In this document: one piece after another, positions 42,863 through 47,253 of the stretch
Numbering within the stretch: the stretch's first letter is position 1
Layout of the letters: each line of letters opens with the position of its first letter
Assembly (NCBI GenBank): GCA_011620585.1
Contig: WOYV01000130.1
Location: forward strand, 1 to 47,253
From: Draconibacterium sp.
GTDB taxonomy: Bacteria; Bacteroidota; Bacteroidia; Bacteroidales; Prolixibacteraceae
Length of the DNA stretch: 47,253 nucleotides
Direction of reading: 5' to 3'
Program-made: the position numbers and the translations under genes
Notes under the pieces: generated by a model
Told to the model about the DNA's origin: nothing
The model's input: the letters and a program-made list of their open reading frames with translations, nothing else
The model's database searches: none

Positions 42863-43213
42863 ATGAAATATTTATTAAGCTTACTTTTCGTTTGTGCTGT
42901 TTTATTCCCTGCTAATGCGGATGAAAAAGAACATCGCGCTGATAATGCCGACAAGGCCATAACTGTTACTTTGTTTGGAACGGTTACCGATGCTAATACC
43001 GGCGAATCACTTGTTGGCGTGCAGGTACAACTTGAGGGAACAAATAAAAAAGCATATACCGATTTTGATGGTAACTTTTCTTTTGAAGATCTAAGGCCGG
43101 GTGAATACAACATTTCAGCAAATTATATCTCATACGAAGCTAAAAAAGTAGAAAAGCAAACGATCGATATTTTTTCCTGTGAAGTAAAACTAAAAATGGA
43201 ACCCGCAAACTGA
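42863..43213 (+). CDS. Free-standing carboxypeptidase-D-regulatory-like domain protein, secreted
   Basis: A 116-residue protein with a signal peptide (ends PANA, residue 19) and a single beta-sandwich domain (about 34-112, LFGTVTDANTGESLVGVQVQLEGTNKKAYTDFDGNFSFEDLRPGEYNISANYISYE). It is the same fold as the N-terminal extension of the two TonB receptors here, but with no plug or barrel. Length is complete for the domain. It ends with its own terminator and is preceded by the clearest Pho-like promoter, so it is a monocistronic, probably phosphate-controlled gene. A role as a periplasmic partner of receptors or of TonB is inference. Confidence 0.8.
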   Translation: MKYLLSLLFVCAVLFPANADEKEHRADNADKAITVTLFGTVTDANTGESLVGVQVQLEGTNKKAYTDFDGNFSFEDLRPGEYNISANYISYEAKKVEKQTIDIFSCEVKLKMEPAN

Positions 43214-43239
43214 CAATACCGGCAAGCAACGTCGTGACG

Positions 43240-43269
43240 ACCATACACTGGAAGGTGTGTGGTTTTTTT
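43240..43269 (+). terminator. Intrinsic terminator
   Basis: ACCATACAC and GTGTGTGGT pair over 9 bp (one G-T) around a TGGAAG loop, followed by seven T. Confidence 0.88.
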
Positions 43270-43317
43270 GTGCCCCGATTTTTACACTTTCTCCTCTACA
43301 AAATGTAAATTGCAGCT

Positions 43318-44277
43318 ATGATCTGCATGCATCTCAATAACACAAATGCTTATTTTTGCCTGGCCGCCGAAGAATACCTGCTAAAGAATTCTACCGACGA
43401 CATTTTTATGCTTTGGCAAAGCCACGATACGGTAGTTTTGGGGAAACATCAGAATGCCCTGGGAGAGATCAATTATCGCTTCATCCGTGAGAAAAATATT
43501 ACAGTGGCCCGAAGGATTTCGGGTGGCGGAACGGTTTTTCACGATTCCGGGAATGTAAATTTTTGCTACATCAAAAATGTGAGTAGTCCGTCGGAAATCA
43601 GTTTTAAAATGTTTACTAAACCAGTGGTGGAAGCCTTGTCCCGACTTGGCATTGAAGCTACTACCTCAGGTCGGAATGATCTGCTGGTTAATGGTCTTAA
43701 AATTTCGGGGAATGCCGAGCATGTGTATAAAAACCGGGTGTTGCACCACGGGACCCTGTTATACAATTCTGATCTCGAAAACCTGGGGCAAGCTATTTAC
43801 GTGGAGCCGGGAAAATACGAAAGCAAGGCAGTAGAATCGAACCGCAGTAAAGTGGCCAATATTTCCGCTTTCCTGAAACGAAAAATGACCACGGCAGAAT
43901 TTGCGCGCTTTCTTCTTGATGTGCAGCTCAGTAACCCGGGTAATTCGTTTTATGCACTTGACGGGGAAGATACCTATGAAATTGATAAATTGGTGAAGGA
44001 AAAATTTGGCACGTGGGAATGGAATTTTGGCTATTCTCCCAAATATGTTTTTCGAAATACATTTCAGTTGGAAAATAATAAACTGAAGATTGAATTGAAA
44101 GTCAATAAAGGAATAGTTGAAACGGTTTGGCTGGAAGGCAACCTGTTTGATGAAGAACAAACCAAAGGGCTGGTTTTAGAATTAAATGGGAAACAACATC
44201 GTTATGAAGCGTTTGAAAAATGTTTGAAAAATCAACTCAGGACAGTTCCTGCTGGAATGACGGATTCATTCTTTTAA
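43318..44277 (+). CDS. lplA: Lipoate-protein ligase A
   Basis: A 319-residue enzyme that attaches lipoate to the E2 subunits of 2-oxo-acid dehydrogenases or to GcvH. The lipoate-ligase catalytic signature RRISGGGTVFHD is at about residues 65-76, followed by GNVNFCYI, the conserved GRNDLLVNGLKISGNAEH block with the catalytic Lys, and HHGTLLYN. A C-terminal accessory domain (about 240-319) is present, as in full-length LplA. Start ATG 43318; a second ATG three codons on is possible. A single gene convergent with the TrpB2 gene. Confidence 0.92.
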   Translation: MICMHLNNTNAYFCLAAEEYLLKNSTDDIFMLWQSHDTVVLGKHQNALGEINYRFIREKNITVARRISGGGTVFHDSGNVNFCYIKNVSSPSEISFKMFTKPVVEALSRLGIEATTSGRNDLLVNGLKISGNAEHVYKNRVLHHGTLLYNSDLENLGQAIYVEPGKYESKAVESNRSKVANISAFLKRKMTTAEFARFLLDVQLSNPGNSFYALDGEDTYEIDKLVKEKFGTWEWNFGYSPKYVFRNTFQLENNKLKIELKVNKGIVETVWLEGNLFDEEQTKGLVLELNGKQHRYEAFEKCLKNQLRTVPAGMTDSFF

Positions 44278-44284
44278 CAGATTG

Positions 44285-44319
44285 AAAAATCAAAACACCG
44301 AAACAAAACTGTTCCGGTG
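44285..44319 (-). terminator. Intrinsic terminator of the TrpB2 gene
   Basis: On the minus strand CACCGGAACA and the matching arm (44319-44310 with 44305-44296, one mismatch) form a stem with a 4-nt loop, followed by TTTTGATTTTT. The stem could also stop lplA transcripts, but the T-tract lies on the minus side. Confidence 0.65.
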
Positions 44320-44341
44320 CTTCTTCGCTATTTTATTAAAA

Positions 44342-45718
44342 TTATTTCGGAAGTGGGTAGCCTTCCAGTTTCTTTAGGTTGGCAGCAATTTCCGATTCCG
44401 GGTATTCGTAATCGCTTAACTGGCCAGCCATGTATTTATTGTAACCCACAAGGTCCATCAAACCGTGTCCGCTAAAGTTGAAGAGGATGACTTTTTCCTT
44501 GCCTTCTTCTTTTGCTTTCAGGGCTTCGCGGATAGTTGAGGCAATCGCATGAGTGGTTTCAGGGGCCGGAATAATCCCTTCGGTTTTCGCAAACAATAAA
44601 CCGGCCTCGAAACATTCGCTCTGGTGAATAGCCTGGGCTTCCATCAGCCCGTCGCGGAGGGCGGCGCTTACCAGCGGAGCCATCCCGTGATAACGCAATC
44701 CACCGGCATGAATCGGAGCTGGAATAAAATTATGCCCCAGGCTGTACATGGGCAGCAGCGGGGTCATTTGTGCTACATCGCCGTTATCGTAAATAAAAGG
44801 TGCTTTTGTTAAGGTTGGGCAGCTAAATGGTTCTGCACCAATTATTTGAATATCGGAGCCATGGATTTTATCGTACATAAAAGGGAATGAAATTCCGGCA
44901 AAGTTACTTCCGCCACCACAGCACCCGATCACCACATCGGGTTTGTCGATGCCGACTTTGGCGAGTTGTTTTTTTGCTTCCAAACCAATTACGGTCTGGT
45001 GCAACATTACGTGGTTAAGTACCGATCCCAATGAATAACGGGTTTGTCCGCTTGGGTCGGTAACCGCAGCTTCAACGGCCTCCGAAATCGCAATCCCCAA
45101 ACTCCCGGGAGTATCGGGGAACTGGGCAAGGATATCGCGGCCTGCCTGTGTTTCGGTACTCGGACTGGCAATACATTTACCGCCCCAGGTTTCCATCATC
45201 ATTTTCCGGAAAGGTTTCTGATCGAAACTCACGCGTACCATGAATACTTTACATTCAATTCCACCAATTTGTGCGCAGGCGTATGAAAGCGCCGATCCCC
45301 ACTGGCCGGCGCCGGTTTCGGTAGTCAGTTTTTTGATCCCGAACTGTTTATTGTACCAGGCCTGTGCCACAGCCGTATTGGGTTTGTGGCTTCCTGCCGG
45401 CGAAACCGCTTCGTTTTTGTAATAGATTTTGGCCGGAGTTCCGAGAGCGGCTTCCAGTTCGTAGGCACGGATCAGCGGACTCGGACGCCATTGCATAAGT
45501 ATTTGCCTGATTTCTTCCGGGATGTCGATCCAGCGTTCCTGGCTAACTTCCTGTTCTATCAGGTTCATTGGAAATACCGGAGCAAGCATTTCAGGAGTAA
45601 CCGGTTTCCCGTCGGGGCCAAGTGGTGGATTTAGGGGTGTTGGCAGGTCGGGACTCAGGTTGTACCATTGTTTTGGGAATTCCGATTCTTCAAGGAAGAT
45701 CTTTTTTTGTCTGGTCAT
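44342..45718 (-). CDS. Tryptophan synthase beta chain, TrpB2 type
   Basis: A 458-residue PLP enzyme of the TrpB2 (long, TrpA-independent type) group. Schiff-base lysine K112 is in [15 protein letters not shown] and the phosphate-binding loop is [38 protein letters not shown] and the C-terminal NFSGHGLMD are also conserved. It condenses serine with indole. TrpB2 proteins are about 430-460 residues and often lie outside the trp operon, as here. The true start is ATG 45718; the upstream in-frame extension to 45820 is translated from a repeat element and is not coding. A possible Trp-codon leader and terminator lie upstream at 45926-46056. Confidence 0.92.
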   Translation of the reverse strand: MTRQKKIFLEESEFPKQWYNLSPDLPTPLNPPLGPDGKPVTPEMLAPVFPMNLIEQEVSQERWIDIPEEIRQILMQWRPSPLIRAYELEAALGTPAKIYYKNEAVSPAGSHKPNTAVAQAWYNKQFGIKKLTTETGAGQWGSALSYACAQIGGIECKVFMVRVSFDQKPFRKMMMETWGGKCIASPSTETQAGRDILAQFPDTPGSLGIAISEAVEAAVTDPSGQTRYSLGSVLNHVMLHQTVIGLEAKKQLAKVGIDKPDVVIGCCGGGSNFAGISFPFMYDKIHGSDIQIIGAEPFSCPTLTKAPFIYDNGDVAQMTPLLPMYSLGHNFIPAPIHAGGLRYHGMAPLVSAALRDGLMEAQAIHQSECFEAGLLFAKTEGIIPAPETTHAIASTIREALKAKEEGKEKVILFNFSGHGLMDLVGYNKYMAGQLSDYEYPESEIAANLKKLEGYPLPK

Positions 45719-45767
45719 GATTTTTATTTTTATTGATTTAAATATTTGTTTTAATCCTATTGCTTGA

Positions 45768-45896
45768 GATTCCTCACTACGTTCGGAATGACAGACGGCT
45801 CTAGGTACGGGGCGGATCAATCAGGTGGCCTACAGCCACCTGATTGATCCGTCATAATCTAAATTATTTCTGTTATTCCGAGCAACGCGAGGAATC
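45768..45896. repeat. Inverted-repeat element with nested perfect hairpin
   Basis: The outer arms 45768-45794 and 45870-45896 are 27-bp imperfect inverted repeats (about 21 of 27 match). Between them 45814-45829 and 45835-45850 form a perfect 16-bp stem with a 5-nt loop. Translated on the minus strand, the outer arm gives HSERSEES, a peptide that I recall from spurious ORFs of dispersed repeats in Bacteroidota genomes. There is no transposase. Confidence 0.75.
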
Positions 45897-45923
45897 TTTA
45901 TTAATTCTTGCCAGCATTTCAAT

Positions 45924-45959
45924 AAAAAGGGATTTGCTGCGTACGCAACAAATCCCTTT
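45924..45959 (-). terminator. Long hairpin with T-tract upstream of TrpB2, possible attenuator
   Basis: The 34-bp near-palindrome (AAAGGGATTTG and CAAATCCCTTT with a TGCGTACGCA centre) is followed on the minus strand by five T (45928-45924). It therefore looks like a terminator for transcription heading towards the TrpB2 gene, just after a small ORF with two Trp codons. Confidence 0.55.
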
Positions 45960-45966
45960 CCCGGCC

Positions 45967-46056
45967 TTAAATCCGCGAAATCATAGTAAGCTCCTGCGCT
46001 TCCATTTTCACGTTGCGCCAGGCCCATTCTTTCCCGTATAAAGGCGTTTTGTACAT
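45967..46056 (-). CDS. Small ORF with WAW, possible leader peptide
   Basis: A 29-codon ORF (MYKTPLYGKEWAWRNVKMEA, then QELTMISRI and TAA). It has Trp at codons 11 and 13 and an in-frame stop upstream of its ATG. It ends 8 bp before the terminator-like hairpin and lies on the same strand as the TrpB2 gene. Two Trp in 29 residues before a Trp-biosynthetic gene fits a leader peptide. It could equally be a chance ORF or part of a dispersed repeat: the Trp codons are far from the stop and I did not find a clear anti-terminator. Confidence 0.3.
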   Translation of the reverse strand: MYKTPLYGKEWAWRNVKMEAQELTMISRI

Positions 46057-46193
46057 ATTTTTTGTTTACAGAACCGTAAAACTAATGATATTTTTCTTTT
46101 ATCAAATACGCTGCACTGGTTAAAAATCAGAACTTATGTATGATTTTGGTTTGTTAAATGATGAGCTGAAATCAGAATGCGCACTGATTTACT

Positions 46194-46223
46194 TTTGCGG
46201 TTTAATAGCTTTGCCTATTTTTG
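46194..46223 (+). promoter_or_regulatory. trpS: Primary-sigma promoter of trpS
   Basis: TTTG (46194-46197) and TATTTTTG (46216-46223) are 18 bp apart, matching the -33/-7 layout. TAGCTTTG (46206-46213) is an alternative -7 box. The gene starts 30 bp after the second box. Confidence 0.55.
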
Positions 46224-46253
46224 CAGCTACTTTAAAACCAGATTCATAAGGTT

Positions 46254-47253
46254 ATGAATAAACCAACAGTAGTAAGCGGTATCAGGCCCACAGGGTATTT
46301 ACACCTAGGAAATTATTTTGGTGCAGTGCGGAATTTTATCAGGATGCAGGACGATTTTAACTGCTTCTTTTTTATTGCGGATATTCACTCGCTCACCACA
46401 CATCCAACACCTGAAAACCTGCAGTCAGGAGTGAAACAGGTGCTGGCCGAATACCTGGCTTGTGGTATCGACCCAGAGAAGGCTACAATTTTTATTCAAA
46501 GCGACGTTCCGGAAGTGTCTGAATTGTATGCTTTTCTGAATATGAATGCCTACCTCGGCGAGCTGGAACGTACTACTTCGTTTAAAGACAAAGCCCGCCA
46601 GCAGCCCGATAATGTAAATGCCGGTTTGCTGACATACCCGGTTTTAATGGCTGCCGACATTATTATTCACAAGGCACATTTTGTTCCAGTGGGAAAAGAC
46701 CAGGAACAAAACCTGGAAATGGCGCGTAAATTTGCCAAACGCTTTAACCACATGTACAAAAGTGAAGTATTCCCAATTCCGCGTCCGTTTACGTTTGACG
46801 GAAAAGATATGATCAAGGTCCCGGGTCTGGATGGAAGCGGGAAAATGGGTAAATCGGAAGGAAACGCCATCAATTTATACGAAGATCCGAAATCGATCCG
46901 CAAGAAAGTGATGCGTGCGGTTACCGACGCTGGCCCAACCAAAATGAACCAGGAAAAACCAGAGCCTGTTCAAAACCTGTTCACCCTGCTTGAGATTGTT
47001 TCTACGCCCGATACAGTGGCATATTTCAATGAGTTGTACAACAAATGTGAGATTCGTTACGGCGATTTGAAAAAACAACTGGCTGAAGATATTATCGCTT
47101 ACACCGCACCCATCCGCGAACGTATTATCAAAATTCTGGAAGACGATGCTTACCTGGCAAAAGTAGCCAGGATGGGTGCTGAAAAAGCCCGCGAATCGGC
47201 TGTCAAAACTTTGCAGGAGGTAAAAGACGTAATCGGGTTCAGAAAGTTATTTT
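46254..47253 (+). CDS. trpS: Tryptophanyl-tRNA synthetase, 3' end outside the window
   Basis: The open frame from ATG 46254 runs to the window end (333 codons visible, about the full family length of 325-335, so only a few residues are missing). Class I signatures: HIGH-type TGYLHLGNYFGA near residues 13-24 and KMSKS-type GKMGKSEGN near residues 202-210. VSGIRPTG, LMAADIIIHKAHFVPVGKDQEQN and the GLDGSGKMGKS block identify TrpRS and not TyrRS. It charges tRNA-Trp. It is divergent from the TrpB2 gene across a 535-bp gap that also holds the inverted-repeat element and the possible leader. Confidence 0.95.
   Translation, partial: MNKPTVVSGIRPTGYLHLGNYFGAVRNFIRMQDDFNCFFFIADIHSLTTHPTPENLQSGVKQVLAEYLACGIDPEKATIFIQSDVPEVSELYAFLNMNAYLGELERTTSFKDKARQQPDNVNAGLLTYPVLMAADIIIHKAHFVPVGKDQEQNLEMARKFAKRFNHMYKSEVFPIPRPFTFDGKDMIKVPGLDGSGKMGKSEGNAINLYEDPKSIRKKVMRAVTDAGPTKMNQEKPEPVQNLFTLLEIVSTPDTVAYFNELYNKCEIRYGDLKKQLAEDIIAYTAPIRERIIKILEDDAYLAKVARMGAEKARESAVKTLQEVKDVIGFRKLF

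Noticed and set aside
45719-45820. N-terminal extension of the TrpB2 protein
   Set aside because: It is translated from the inverted-repeat element (HSERSEES) and is absent from the enzyme family.
45844-46041. Overlapping ORFs of about 65 codons on both strands
   Set aside because: They are open only because of the inverted repeats and the palindrome; no protein features.
1-47253. CRISPR arrays, tRNA or rRNA genes, transposases, integrases
   Set aside because: None seen on either strand; the only arrays are the short 11-bp phased promoter units and the large intragenic repeat.

Overview
The window is chromosomal DNA of a member of the Bacteroidota, most likely a marine or sediment Marinilabiliales/Prolixibacteraceae-type organism; the family placement is inference. 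The evidence is TonB-dependent receptors with carboxypeptidase-D-like N-terminal extensions, a type IX secretion (T9SS) sorting domain, lipoproteins, promoters of the TAnnTTTG (-7) type, and almost no Shine-Dalgarno sequences. About 36 protein genes are supported. I see no rRNA, tRNA, CRISPR array, transposase or integrase.

Layout. 1-4.9 kb: radical SAM protein, a stand-alone ATPase, a DUF2147 protein and a penicillin-acylase-type hydrolase. 4.9-8.9 kb: an ECF sigma/anti-sigma operon with a DUF4405-type membrane protein, two Spy/CpxP-like periplasmic proteins and a DUF2202 lipoprotein. 9.1-12.7 kb: asnS, rpoN and a PAP2-like membrane protein. 12.7-43.2 kb: a long phosphorus-acquisition region. 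43.3-47.25 kb: lipoate-protein ligase, a TrpB2-type tryptophan synthase beta chain and trpS (cut by the window end; visible from 46254).

Phosphorus region. It holds two PhoR/PhoB-type two-component systems (12679-14524 and 33471-35930), two Pit-type phosphate transporters with fused cytoplasmic helical C-terminal domains (14953, 17478), and a 97-bp decayed copy of a Pit 3' end (21460-21556). It also holds a TonB receptor, beta-helix protein, purple-acid-phosphatase-like enzyme and beta-propeller phytase cluster (21841-28879). A phosphoesterase/glycosyltransferase pair resembles the PlcP-Agt lipid-remodelling module (28969-30905). A porin O/P-like barrel with a beta-helix lipoprotein (33161 down to 30844) and a second TonB receptor with a T9SS-exported beta-helix protein (36139-41981) lie on either side of the second phoBR.

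The most interesting result is a shared promoter design. Hexamers close to TGTAAT recur at exact 11-bp steps (three to five units), usually followed by exactly 10 bp and a -7 box ending TTTG. Clear examples precede pit copy 2, the lipid-remodelling pair, TonB receptor 2, the second phoB-like gene (array only, -7 weak) and a free-standing carboxypeptidase-like domain protein. Weaker ones precede TonB receptor 1, the first phoB-like gene and an orphan gene at 19979. This is the geometry of a Pho box, so I propose a local PhoB regulon. A second pattern is that all three outer-membrane barrels are each followed by a right-handed beta-helix protein instead of a SusD partner. The T9SS beta-helix protein contains two copies of a 1182-bp block that look identical at DNA level while their homologous flanks have diverged, which points to gene conversion.
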